NCBI GenBank assembly: GCA_001599715.1
Contig: BCHU01000003.1
Location: 248,001-312,000 of the forward strand
From: Phaeotremella fagi
Lineage: Eukaryota > Basidiomycota > Tremellomycetes > Tremellales > Phaeotremellaceae
Length of the DNA: 64,000 nt
Direction of reading: 5' to 3'
Shown here: in pieces, positions 1 through 12,771 of the stretch
Layout: each line of letters begins with the position of its first letter
How positions within the stretch are numbered: position 1 is the stretch's first letter
Position numbers and translations under genes: made by a program
The notes under the pieces: model-generated
Seen by the model: only the letters and a program-made list of their open reading frames with translations
Told to the model about the DNA's origin: nothing
The model's database searches: none

Positions 1-238
1 TAGACGTATAAGTGATTGACGCATTGTAAGTGGAGATGTAGATGTCGATGTAGAAGTAGCTGGTTTTGGTGCAGCTTCGATGACAGAAATCGATGGTTCA
101 GTCTTACATTCCCACGGTTGAACCAGCCAATTCCTGGTACTCGCGTTAGACGTGGACAACCTCGAATCAATATAGATATCTCTTTTGCAGTACTATATTA
201 TACAATTTCATTCAAAAGACAAAGGGGTCAACACAGCA

Positions 239-1253
239 ATGGTAAGCATACAAAGAGACTCACCCACTCAAGAAACACAACTAACAACCCCCCAGTCCAA
301 CCTCTCTTTATACACAGTAACAGCCCTCCTAATCCTCGACGCAGAAGGTCAAAGAGTCCTCGCAAAATATTACGCACCACCCCATCAAACTGCACCTGGA
401 ACTGGAATCGTTTCTGAATTAGGTGCTGGGCCTGGTGCACCTGGTGCCGGTGGTTTGACGACACTTAAAGAACAGAAGGCTTTTGAAAAGAGTGTTTTTG
501 AGAAAACGCGTCGGGGTGGTGGTGAGTTTTGGTTTGTTTTGGGGTTTGGTTTTGGTGTCTTGCTGGATCGTTGAGGGGTGTCTTTGGCATTTTCGGTATG
601 GAGAATATGGAGGAAGTGGACATGGATTGAGAGGAAACACAATGGGCTTGTCAGCATTAGTTGAATAATGGGTTCCACACCATGTTACGAATCTCTCTAC
701 TACCTTGAACAGCTGTCCAAACCTCCTGATCAATACGTATCCAAACAGTTTATCTAACTCATCTCTCAGGCGAAATCCATCCTCTACCTCCTCATCTGAT
801 CCTATCAAGAACATCGACCGATCTCCATTTCTACATTGTCGGCCCCCTCAACACCTCAAATGAATTAATGCTTCAATCAACCCTAGTCGCATTCCACGAC
901 GCCGTCAGTTTGTTACTCAGAGGACAGATTGAGAAAAGGAACGTTCTTGAAGGACTGGATTTGGTTTTATTAGCTGCTGATGAAACCGTTGATGATGGGT
1001 AGGTGATCTTCGATTGATGTGGATGGTGTTCTAACTAACGATACGTAGAATTATCTTAGAAACTGATGCAGCGGCTATTGCTGCTAGAGTCTCGAGACCT
1101 AAAGCTGATACTACGGACATCGTTATTAACGAACAAACAATCATGTCAGCTTGTGAGTAATCACATTCAAGTACTGTCGATGTTAAATACTAAATTCCAT
1201 TCTTAGATTCAACATTAAAGGAAAGGGTCTCACAAAGAATTGGTCAACTGTAG
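239..1253 (+). CDS. RET3: Coatomer subunit zeta (COPI)
   Basis: Small subunit of the COPI coat (adaptor-like F subcomplex) that drives Golgi-to-ER retrieval on the cytosolic face of Golgi membranes. The model has five exons: 239-241, 296-521, 770-998, 1049-1152 and 1207-1253, giving 202 residues, close to the family size. Seen: the longin-type start [20 protein letters not shown], then [37 protein letters not shown] and [11 protein letters not shown], all in family order. The ATG is followed directly by a 54-nt intron with a CTAAC branch site. This intron has no stop in frame, so retention would add 18 residues. Intron 2 is unusually long (248 nt). Identity is firm; the boundaries of the long intron are less so. 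Confidence 0.9.
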
Positions 1254-1469
1254 AAATGTTATGTCAAATATCGCTTGATGGATCTTATGCTTACGCTTCA
1301 TTTTGCTCTGTTTTTTGTTGAAGAGCAATCTCTCAGAATGAATGGGCGTACGTCCTGCATCGCCAAGTAATCACCATCTATAATTCTATAAGATTCGCAA
1401 GCACTAACTACTAATACAATAAAGATTCAAGTCGCAGATCAACAACATGATAAATTAGAAAACTCGATT

Positions 1470-2910
1470 TCAAACATTGAATCCAGCAGCAAGAAGATCT
1501 TTAACGTTGACTGGTGTGTTGGGTTTACCAGACTTAACATATTCAACAACGTTATAAATCACCTCTGCGTTGATGTCTTCGAGGGAAGTGTCAAAGGCAG
1601 CCATCACGTGTGGGGATAGAAGCTATTTTGACATGATTAATTGAATCCAATCTTCAGAAGATTCAGTCCACTTACGACGTTGGGATTTTTTATGAGTCCT
1701 GGATGGACTTTTGGTTCTTCTTCAAAGACGTCCAATGCTGCGCGTAAAACTGGCGGTTGGGGTTTGATTAGTGAAGACATTCCAACGGTATGGACAAAGC
1801 TTACCTTTACGACTTTCCAACGCCTCAACCAAAGCTGCTTCATCAATACAAGGGCCTCTAGCTATCATCAATCCAACAAGATCAGTAAACAACCTAACAA
1901 AAGCAGGAGATTCACAAACACATACCGACGTTAACGATCATCACGCCGTCCTTCATTTTAGTGAAGGATTCTTTGTTGATGATATGACGAGTTTCATCGG
2001 TCAATGGACAAGCTAAGACTACAGCGTCCGATTGAGCGAATAATTCGTCGATGGTGACATAAGAATAGGGTGATGTTTCGACTTTTCGTCGATTGTTGTA
2101 AATCACTTTCATTCCTAGGGAGGTACAGGTGTCGGCAATTTGTTTACCAATGTTACCCATTCCAATTACACCGACCTGATATTGATTTTCAATCAGTCAC
2201 CGAAACCAGTCTTCCCTTTCTGGGATGGATTACTCAACTGATGAGGCTGACTTACAGTTGATGTTCTCCAATTAACAGTTTTCGCAGTTGCGTCCCTAAA
2301 ATTTCCTGCTCTAACCGAAAAATCCTATACGACCATTCAGAAACCACTCAAAGCAACAAAGTAAAGAAGACCTACCTGAGTAATAACACCTCTAAAAGTA
2401 GCAAGTAAAAGCATAACAGCACCATCAGCTGTTCTAGCACCAACAACCGTAGGTGCGTTAGCGTACATTGCACCACTAGACAAAAAACATTCTCGTCAAC
2501 TCCATAACCAAATCTGTTAAAACAAAGAAGACACTAACGTGCTGGTGATCCATTTAACATCAACTTTGTCATATCCTGCACCAGGTCCTACATAGAGTTT
2601 ACACTCGGGAGCCAAAGCTCCAAGTAACTCAGAATGCCATTTCATAGGGAACGCTTCGGTAGCTGAGAAAGTCGCCTACGCCATCATGTCAATTTTTGGA
2701 GGTTGGAGCTTCGGGGGGAAGACTCACGGCAAAAGCTTTGAATGGACCATTCTCTTCGACTGCTTTTTTGATCAAGGGAATCAAAAATACTTCGTCGCCT
2801 CTGGGTAGGATGGTTACTTCTGCAACCTCTCTGATGGCTTTATCAGCGTCTTCGCGACCTGAAGATTCGCCGATTAATAATACTTTTGGTTTGGCTTGGA
2901 CGATGGTCAT
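1470..2910 (-). CDS. D-2-hydroxyacid dehydrogenase (glyoxylate/hydroxypyruvate reductase-like), copy 1
   Basis: NAD(P)-dependent oxidoreductase of the D-isomer-specific 2-hydroxyacid dehydrogenase family. It probably reduces glyoxylate or hydroxypyruvate in the cytosol; the substrate is inferred. Starts MTIVQAKPKVLLIGESSGRE at 2910. The Rossmann motif lies in GMGNIGKQIA, followed by IYNNRRKVETSP; the paired Arg after strand 2 favours NADPH. Further blocks are SDAVVLACPLTDETRHIINK and MKDGVMIVNVG, then a late exon with LSPHVMAA holding the expected catalytic His, and the end LAAGFNV. Interrupted by about six short introns. It is tail-to-tail with zeta-COP. A paralogue with the same domain order lies at 5377-6813. 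Confidence 0.85.
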
Positions 2911-3529
2911 ATTGAAAAGCTATTTTTGGATTGAATGGTAGGTGTTTCTTGATTGATAGGATAGCTAGTTAAGCTGAATGATTAATCTCTTATCTAAGTA
3001 ACTAGTTCGGTGACTTGGAAGAAATCGTTATCTGAGTGAAGGCTCAAGATGAAGAATAAGATATAAGTAACAACACGAAAATGAAATAGGAGTTCAAGAG
3101 TCTTGATCTCATGATACCGAGTCTTTACCTTACGTAGTCCAAACCCAACCTGTCACATCTCTGAACGATATACGCCATCGCTCTCTGACCTAATCTATTT
3201 GAGATTTTTTGAATTCATTTTCTTACACGAAATGACCGTGAGACCTAGCCACGGATCAGGTATCAGGATTTATTGCCACGGGTTGAGCCGACGGAGCTTG
3301 GTACAAACCCGGAGCTTGGTCAGGACACCGCTCCATTGTAGTTGGCACTTGTGTTTGCGTGTGGCAGTATTCAAGGTGAGTTCATGATGATCACCTTTGT
3401 AATTGTAGAAGACCTTCGATGTTGCTTACAAAGAATGCTGTCGCATTTTCAGTCTCCTCATTCTTCTATTTCTATTTCACTCTCTAATCCATTTTACAAA
3501 CCGTCGAAATTGGTTTGTACCCAACCCCA
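2911..3529. other. Divergent intergenic region
   Basis: Spacer of 619 bases between the start of the dehydrogenase (minus) and the start of the orphan gene at 3530 (plus), so it should hold both promoters. A pyrimidine-rich tract (about 3440-3500) precedes the orphan start. No other gene or repeat seen. Confidence 0.5.
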
Positions 3530-4123
3530 ATGTCACAGCAAACTACCCTTAGTCGTCACCCAACCCCAGTCACCCGTCGTCCATTCACAGTCACCTCCAA
3601 CATCTTCAAACTTGCCACCGCTCCCGGAGTATTCCAAAGACGTGGTGGAGAGGGTACGTTCGATCACATGCTTGAAATCGTTACGGCCACCTATGTCGTA
3701 TCCGAAAATTCAGATATTCTGCTCACACTCTTTCCTCCAACAGTTCATGATTACTCACGTCGTTCATCCAACAAAGATAAAACAATCGTTTTCCATTTCG
3801 ATGTGTCAAAAGTAAACCCTGGTTGGGGTAAAAGTAAAATCTATCACTTCGAATTCGTCAATGGTGAAGGCGATTCTCATCAACTAGCCAATTAACTCCT
3901 CTCTCTATCCAATGATGAACGTTACTCCAAAAAAGGAGATAAACTTCTCGAAAGTGTTTTTGGTACCACTCAACCAGAAGAAGATGCTTTGCAGCTTGCG
4001 ACTGCTCTGCTGAATCATGGATTTTGGGTTCTCGATACTCAAACGGGTGAAACAAGCTGTCGACAACTGGATGCTAGTTCACCATCATTCAGACGAGGTC
4101 GTACTGTGGTCTTCTTTTCCTAA
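3530..4123 (+). pseudogene. Orphan family F1, copy 1, interrupted by an in-frame TAA
   Basis: Not recognised. Intronless frame of 197 codons with ATG at 3530. TAA at 3893-3895 (codon 122) splits it; the same frame then runs on to TAA at 4121-4123. The sequence after the stop still aligns with copy 2 (4510-5115): ATALLNHGFWVLDTQTGE here against ATALIAHGFWITDTKTFE there. The shared N-terminal block is RRPFTVTSNIFKLATAPGVF against CGPFTVTSNIDNLLSAPGVF. No GT..AG intron of usable length removes the stop. It may be a recent pseudogene, a readthrough gene, or a shorter 121-residue protein. The last codons abut the CTTTT microsatellite. Confidence 0.6.
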
Positions 4124-4136
4124 CTCTCCTAACTCT

Positions 4137-4245
4137 CCTTTTCTTTTCTTTTCTTTTCTTTTCTTTTCTTTTCTTTTCTTTTCTTTTCTTTTCTTTTCTT
4201 TTCTTTTCTTTTCTTTTCTTTTCTTTTCTTTTCTTTTCTTTTCCT
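4137..4245. repeat. (CTTTT)n pentanucleotide microsatellite
   Basis: About 21 near-perfect copies of the unit TTTTC, decaying into TTTCTTTG/CTTTG units up to about 4275. A pure homopyrimidine/homopurine tract directly behind the copy 1 orphan frame and about 265 bases ahead of the copy 2 start. Confidence 0.97.
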
Positions 4246-4509
4246 TTTCTTTCTTTGCTTTGCTTTGCTTTAAAATTCTTTTCTTTTCTTGTGAAAATGA
4301 TTTTTTATGTACATAGGTGACGATGAATGAGATTGAAAACTGATAACTGATAACCACCTTTGTTGCAAATGGAAGACCACATCAATCACTTGTAGGGAGC
4401 ACCATTTGTCCCATCCCCCCCAGTCTTTGTCTTCTTCTCTTTCTCCCACCTATCAATTCACTAAAACTCACTTTACAAACTTCAACAAACTTTCAATTTT
4501 ACAAGCATA

Positions 4510-5115
4510 ATGTCAGTCTACCCTGTAAACAGAAACAAAGATGGTTCAGTAACCTGCGGTCCATTCACCGTAACATCAAACATCGACAATCTGCTCTCAG
4601 CCCCGGGCGTATTCCACAACCAACCCCCAGCAAGTACATATCGATACAGCTCCTATGATCTACACACCACTTATGTCTCCAAACAAGATTCCAACTACCT
4701 GCTTCTCTTCATTCCAGCTCCAGCGGAACGCGACGAAATTTTAAAATACAAAGAAGCTCAACAGAAAAAGACATTATTCAAGATTACCTCAGTGCAAGTC
4801 CCCGATGATGTCTTTGAGGAACCCAAAGAAGCCAGTTTATTTTGGCGTTCTGAGTATATGAGTGGGGAGGGTAATTTCGAGTCGTTGGTGGTTTCGATCA
4901 TAACATTTCTCAACAGACCCGACAGAATGCGCGGTCGCAACAAAACTTTAGTATATCAGGAAGTTCCACCTTTCGAAAGGGTTTTTGGTACCGAGTAACC
5001 ATTGAGTCAAGTTAGTTGGCTTGCCACCGCCCTTATAGCTCATGGGTTCTGGATCACTGATACCAAGACTTTTGAAACGGTTCGAGCTGATTTCGGAGTC
5101 AAATCTGTAGAGTAG
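4510..5115 (+). pseudogene. Orphan family F1, copy 2, interrupted by an in-frame TAA
   Basis: Not recognised; tandem paralogue of 3530-4123. Intronless frame of 202 codons starting MSVYPVNRNKDGSVTCG. TAA at 4996-4998 falls after KVFGTE-like residues (RVFGTE) exactly where copy 1 has a Gln codon (VFGTTQPEED), so a CAA to TAA change would explain it. The frame then continues open through WLATALIAHGFWITDT to TAG at 5113-5115. The stop lies about 40 codons later than the one in copy 1, so the two lesions are independent. If the stop is real, the product is 162 residues. No signal peptide or membrane segment. Confidence 0.6.
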
Positions 5116-5376
5116 GGATTGCGAAAGAAAGCTCGCCAGACGAAGGCATGGTTTGTTCAGTATTTCTGTGATGGCTTCTTATTCACTTTTCTTTTTCTTG
5201 TCATATTTTGTTCTGTACGTCTCGGTTGGGAATCATTTTTTGTAGATAATTATTATAAAAGTTGGATGAAATGAAATACTCCTTGAATTCTGTCAATGAT
5301 ACATCCAAGATTCGTTCCATAAATCACCCATCTGTAGTTAAAAGAACAAAACCATCCAGCATCTAATTCTACGAGA

Positions 5377-6813
5377 CTAAACCTTGAACCCAGCTTGCTC
5401 AAGTTCAACAAGATTAACAGGAGTGTTAGGTTTCCCAGTTTTGATATACTGAATAACGTTCTGGATAGTTTCAACGTTACCAGCGATGTAAACAGTATCA
5501 GGTCCCAAAGCACAATGAGGAGTCATGATCTGATATCTAATTCAGCTTTAAGTCGTTTCGTCCAAAAATTGAATCAGACATACGGTGTAAGGACTACTTA
5601 TAAGTCCAGGATGAGGTTTTGGTTCATTTTCGAATACGTCTAGCGCGGCTCTGAGAACTAGAGTTGGATAAACGATCAGCACCTCGTCGGTTTTCTGAGG
5701 TCAGCTTACCTTTACGTGATTCCAACGCGTCAACCAAAGCAGCTTCATCAATACAAGCTCCACGACCTAACCCCCAAAAACCAGCAAATCAACAAAACCC
5801 TCCCTAAAACTAAAATCCAATAAAAACAGAAAAAGACATACCGACATTAACGACAATCACCCCATCCTTCATCTTAGCGAAACTATCTTTATTCAACAAA
5901 TGTCTCGTCTCCTCTGTCAACGGACAGACCAGAACCACCGCATCAGCTCTAGCGTAGAGTTCATCGAGTGAGACCCATTCGAAAGGACTCTCAACGATTT
6001 TTCTTCGGTTGTTGTAGATGACTGAGATACCTAGTGCGTTGGCTAGGGTTGCGATTCTGAGTCCTATTTTACCCATTCCGATGATTCCTATCTGTTGTTT
6101 CGTCGGCATTCAACACATGAAGGATCTTTAATGACTTACAGTTGATGAAGACCATGATTTACTGGGAACAGTCGGATCGTACCAACCACCATTCCTAATT
6201 GATTTATCCTAACAACAAGATAGTCTATCAATAATCAACCCATCGCTAAAAAGGATAAACACAGACCTGTTGGATCAAACCTGTGAAAGCGGATAACAAC
6301 AACATGATAGCACCCTGTGCAGTCCGTTGTCCAACGACAATAGGAGCATTAGCGAACATAGCACCCCTAACACCCAAGATCAGTATTGGCATTGACAAAT
6401 TGGAACGTGATACCCACGAAGCGGTGATAGTTTTTACATCGATATCATCGAATCCAGCTCCGATCCTACAATAACATTTACATTCTGGGGATAAAGCTTC
6501 AAAGACGTTAGGTAACCAACGGAATGGAAGGGGTTCTTTAGGATGGACAGTTGCCTAACGAACGAAGTGAGTACGAGTACGGGTACGAGTGACCACGAGT
6601 ACGAATGAGTACAAATGTAAACGTGAGTGACAGACCTACAGCGAATACCTCGAATGGACCATTTGATTCAACAGCATCTTTAACGACATTAACTAATTCC
6701 TCAGGAATACTTCTCGGTACTACATGCACATCTGCGATTTCTCTTAGAGCGTTATCGGTTTCTGGGTCACCACATGATTCGCCTACTAACAGTACTTTTG
6801 GTTTTGTTGACAT
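5377..6813 (-). CDS. D-2-hydroxyacid dehydrogenase (glyoxylate/hydroxypyruvate reductase-like), copy 2
   Basis: Paralogue of 1470-2910 with the same domain order and intron-rich structure. Starts MSTKPKVLLVGESCGDPETD. The dinucleotide-binding motif is GIIGMGKIGLRIA, then VIYNNRRKIVESPFEW (NADPH-type Arg pair) and ADAVVLVCPLTEETRHLL. The final exons carry MTPHCALGPDT (catalytic His) and end EQAGFKV. About five or six introns. The first intron (about 6550-6640) holds a low-complexity GAGTAC-rich stretch. Substrate not provable from sequence. Copies 1 and 2 bracket the two F1 orphans. Confidence 0.85.
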
Positions 6814-7198
6814 GATTGATTACAGTACACAGGATGGTTTTTTCTTTATGCACAATTGACGGTTCTGGGGTTAGGATTATATACAATTAGATTATGATTT
6901 ACACTCTATGAATCTATTAATTTTGATCTAGAATTATATATACAATGAAAATAATACTGGAAATATAGATAGTAAGGAATAGTTCTCATTTATTTTACCT
7001 GGTTAGTCATTTACCGGTTCGGTCAATCGGAGAATACGTATACGAGTTCAAGGGCTACTATACTCGACTCGAAGTAAGATGAGTCACTAGGTATGCATAC
7101 ATGCAATGCTATCTACCATACCATACCGCTCCACCGAAATCACCGTGACCCCCTCACCCCTCACCCTCCCCCGGTAAAAGCTAAAGAAAATCCCCCGC
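6814..7198. other. Intergenic region
   Basis: 385 bases between the start of dehydrogenase copy 2 and the end of the prolyl-tRNA synthetase gene, both on minus. AT-rich, with TATATA-like stretches about 6890-6960. It should hold the dehydrogenase promoter. No gene seen. Confidence 0.4.
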
Positions 7199-9957
<2,759 letters not shown>

Positions 9958-10295
9958 AAACTATTTAAGTGATCAATCAACTGTTACTATTCTATCCTAC
10001 ACTGTACAGTTAATTCAATTCAACTCAACTCAACAATCCCAACTTATCTTGGATTTGGCGGATGCTTTTGTATCACATCTCTAGGCACTAAAAATTACAC
10101 GTAAATTGCAATGGTTATCTCAGCTTATGCTCATGGTCCATCGCTCAAAGGCAAGAACGAGCTACATGTGCGATGTCAACCTCCTGCTAGCACATCAAAC
10201 CGACGGTCCATAAAATGTAAATCCAATATCATCACATCCTACAATAACCCCTCCAAATCTCTACCCCTACTCCAACCTATCCCAAAGCTCAAAAC
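9958..10295. other. Intergenic region
   Basis: Spacer of 338 bases holding the prolyl-tRNA synthetase promoter (on minus) and the 3' flank of the eL28 gene. Pyrimidine tract about 10230-10280 on plus. No gene seen. Confidence 0.4.
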
Positions 10296-11407
10296 CTAAT
10301 CGAGCTCAATAACGTCCTCCTCAGCTTTGGAACCAGCAACAGATTTCTTAGCTTTGTTACCTCTTTGCTTTGGTGGGAAATCTTTTGGTGGGTTGGCAGC
10401 TCTCTTTTGAGCACGAGCGAGAGCGGAAGCACGAGCGACGGCGATCTTTGTAAAATGTGTCAGCAAATAATATCTTGGATGTGGTAACGGTTTGTTTGTT
10501 CCCAACCAGCACAATCTCCCCCGTTGTCTGGTAAATACCTCAAACGGGACATGGATTAGGTAGGGAAATAAAGTAAATTTAAATAAATATAGCAGACCTA
10601 ATACGCTCGGCCCTTCATTGATCCTTTTAAAATAAAAGATTATGTCCAGGGAGTTCTAACGCAGCTGCATGGGGATGGAAAACGATAAAGTAAGAAATTA
10701 AGACTCACTGGACGGAGATCAGCACGGTAACCTTTACCAGCGGATTCAGCGGCGGCGATCTTGGCAGCTTTTCTTGGACCAGTTGATCTCTTCAAGGTAA
10801 CGTGGGAACGGGCACCGGCGACTTGGTTGGGTTTAGCGTCCTTCTTGATGGTGGTGATGGCGATGGCGCCTGATGGGGTGGATTGGATACTGAGGACTTT
10901 GGAGTTGGCGATACCTGAGTATTTGTGGGAGTGGACGTTGTAGAGGTTTCCCTGGGGTTTGAGTTAGTATTTTAGACATTTGATTGGAGGTTGGTTCTGG
11001 TTCTCCGTCCTTCTCTTCGTCAAATGTAGTTTTCTATCTGTTCTTTGGCTCATCCCCAGCTGTCCATATCCGAAATCTCTTCCAGGAGCGTCGAAAGAAA
11101 TCCCTCATCCAACAACAGAGATCCTTAATCCATTCGATATCCAATATTTCTCCGTTTGAATATAATCGGAAGATATTGAGAACAAGTCTAACACCAACAC
11201 TCAATACCCAATCCACTCTTTCTAATCCAATTCCGATCATACACCTCAATTGACCCCGAACATCAAATTCCAATCCCACAACTCCCAACCGTAACCCCAA
11301 CCGCAACTATAACTCACCTTCTCCTTGGAGAATGTAGGACCGTTACCACCTTTAACTTGGAAAGAGTTCCATTTTCTGATCAAGAGCCATTGAAGATCGG
11401 TAGACAT
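10296..11407 (-). CDS. RPL28: 60S ribosomal protein eL28
   Basis: Large-subunit ribosomal protein eL28. Exon 1 (11318-11407) encodes MSTDLQWLLIRKWNSFQVKG and ends KEK. Exon 2 (10709-10951) carries GNLYNVHSHKYSGIANSKVL, TLKRSTGPRKAAK and GYRADLRP. Exon 3 (10296-10445) begins IAVARASALARAQKRAA and ends with an acidic EEDVIELD tail. This matches the eL28 order (DLQW near the N-terminus, HKYSG, YRxDLR, RASA). Budding yeast lacks eL28, so its presence fits a basidiomycete. The introns are long for this locus: 366 nt (10952-11317) and 263 nt (10446-10708). Confidence 0.88.
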
Positions 11408-12045
11408 TTTGGATGAGTGGATGGATTGGTTGGTTGATTTTGGTTTGAAGAAGTTGATTTACTTTGTGCGCTACAGCACAGGACAGGGTGAACAACCAGT
11501 GCCACACTCAGACTATCAACGGTGGCTACCAGGAGATTATCGGCGTTTGCTTAAATCCGATAATTTCGATTGTGGGCGAATCGATGTCCAGCGTAATATC
11601 ATTTCACGTTGATCGTTGATCTTGGAGACCCATTGTATAGGGTTTGTTCTCTTGAAATAATTCTGTATTAATCGCACTTGAATGCAAAAGTCGTCAAGAC
11701 GAATGGAGATCATCCATTGATCTCTCATCAGTCTGGTCTATGCGGTGGAGGATCATCGTCTCTCTGTCGTGTTCGTTCATATCCTTTTATCCGAACGAAA
11801 GTCAAGGAACTCAAGAATTAAGACAAAGTTATATTTTCTGTGAACCTAAACCCTCAAGCCAAATTACTAAAGGCATATCAGCTGGATCGAAAATCATTAA
11901 TGCAACACCTACCAAACTAAATCATGAATACTTGGGTCTTGTCGAAGACGTTCAAAGAGCGGAATCGTAATATCCGTAAGAGATTACAGTAGGGATTCTG
12001 TGAACGCAAGCTCTGTCCCCACTGAGTATGCAACACTTTTGTCGT
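11408..12045. other. Intergenic region upstream of eL28
   Basis: Holds the eL28 promoter (minus). No gene recognised in either strand; short open frames show no family signature. Confidence 0.4.
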
Positions 12046-12120
12046 TTCTACAGACCACTGTGTGTTTTAAAACACAATCGTTGATGAGCAGCTACAACTT
12101 AGAGTGTACCGACTTATCTC
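12046..12120. repeat. Dispersed repeat R1, copy 1
   Basis: About 73 bases starting TCTACAGACCACTGTGTG and containing GAGCAGCTACAACTTAG. It matches 30444-30515 (TCTACAGACCGCTGTGTG, GAGCAGCTATACCTTAG) at roughly 75-80 percent with small gaps, by eye. Non-coding in both places. Origin unknown; could be a remnant of a short interspersed element. Confidence 0.65.
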
Positions 12121-12279
12121 GAGCATGTCGAACGACTATCGGTCAGCTTCAACGACAATCTCCATGTGCATGATATCATCAATCTAGATCTTTGAAGGTA
12201 TTCAAACGTTTCCAAGGTCAGTAAACACAAAAACGCATAAAATGAAATCCAAACCTAACTACGGTATGTCAAAAATAAA

Positions 12280-12453
12280 GTCAAACGCCGCAATTCTCCG
12301 TGTGATTTTTGGCGAATCGCCAGCGAAACACCAGCGAAGTAGCACTTCGCTCATGGAATTCACCGGAAGAGCAACAATTGGCACGGAAAACTACTTCGAT
12401 AGTGGTTCGCTAGCAATTCGCTAGAAATCACACGGAGAATTGCGGCGTTTGAC
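12280..12453. mobile_element. Foldback / MITE-like element with 48-bp terminal inverted repeats
   Basis: Left arm 12280-12327 begins GTCAAACGCCGCAATTCTCC. The right arm 12406-12453 is its reverse complement. The outer 29 bp match perfectly and 44 of 48 overall. The 78-bp interior is itself partly palindromic around AGCGAAGTAGCACTTCGCT and repeats the AGCGAA motif. Total 174 bp, no coding capacity, which fits a non-autonomous DNA transposon (MITE). No convincing target-site duplication: the flanks are AAATAAA and TATCTAG. Confidence 0.85.
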
Positions 12454-12610
12454 TATCTAGTTCTTTTGGTTTCAGCGCACTTGAGTCTCGTTTCTCATTT
12501 CTCGTAAAATGAAATCCTTTGTTGGATCAGACGATGAAGACATTTCATGTATGTTACTCTACGACGTCATTGGACTTTCTTACACTATCCGTTTTCCATA
12601 ATGAAAGGTG

Positions 12611-12680
12611 GTGAATTTCTAGCAAGTTCCGTCGCTTTTGCAATGTAACCCCTCCTTTCAGAGACTTCTTGGAAGACTAT
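12611..12680 (+). repeat. Duplicated 5' flank of F2 copies A and B
   Basis: The segment GAATTTCTAGCAAGTTCCGT through CTCCTTTCAGAGACTTCT recurs at 13688-13757. It lies about 100-150 bases upstream of each start, so promoter and gene were duplicated together. Confidence 0.75.
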
Positions 12681-12771
12681 TACATGTCAAAGTGGCTAGA
12701 CATTTAACATTGCCCTCCGTTGCCACCCTTCTCTCTTCTCCCCAAGATTCGAACTCACAATCAAGTAAAGA

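Noticed and set aside
1..238. Frame from position 16 into the zeta-COP locus as a separate gene
   Set aside because: Compositionally odd, crosses the true ATG in another frame, and no similarity recognised.
3860..3930. An intron that would remove the TAA at 3893 in F1 copy 1
   Set aside because: The only GT..AG pair across it is about 24 nt, too short, and copy 2 is collinear without a gap.
4085..4357. Open frames rich in Lys-Glu or Phe-Leu-Ser across the CTTTT tract
   Set aside because: The pentanucleotide repeat has no stop in several frames; the predicted peptides are pure repeat.
10952..11317. C/D-box snoRNA in the first eL28 intron
   Set aside because: TTGATGT and GGGATGAG are only partial C boxes and no paired CTGA box with a terminal stem was found.
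12046..12120. Repeat R1 as a tRNA-derived SINE
   Set aside because: No A-box and B-box pair could be placed in either copy, so the class is left open.
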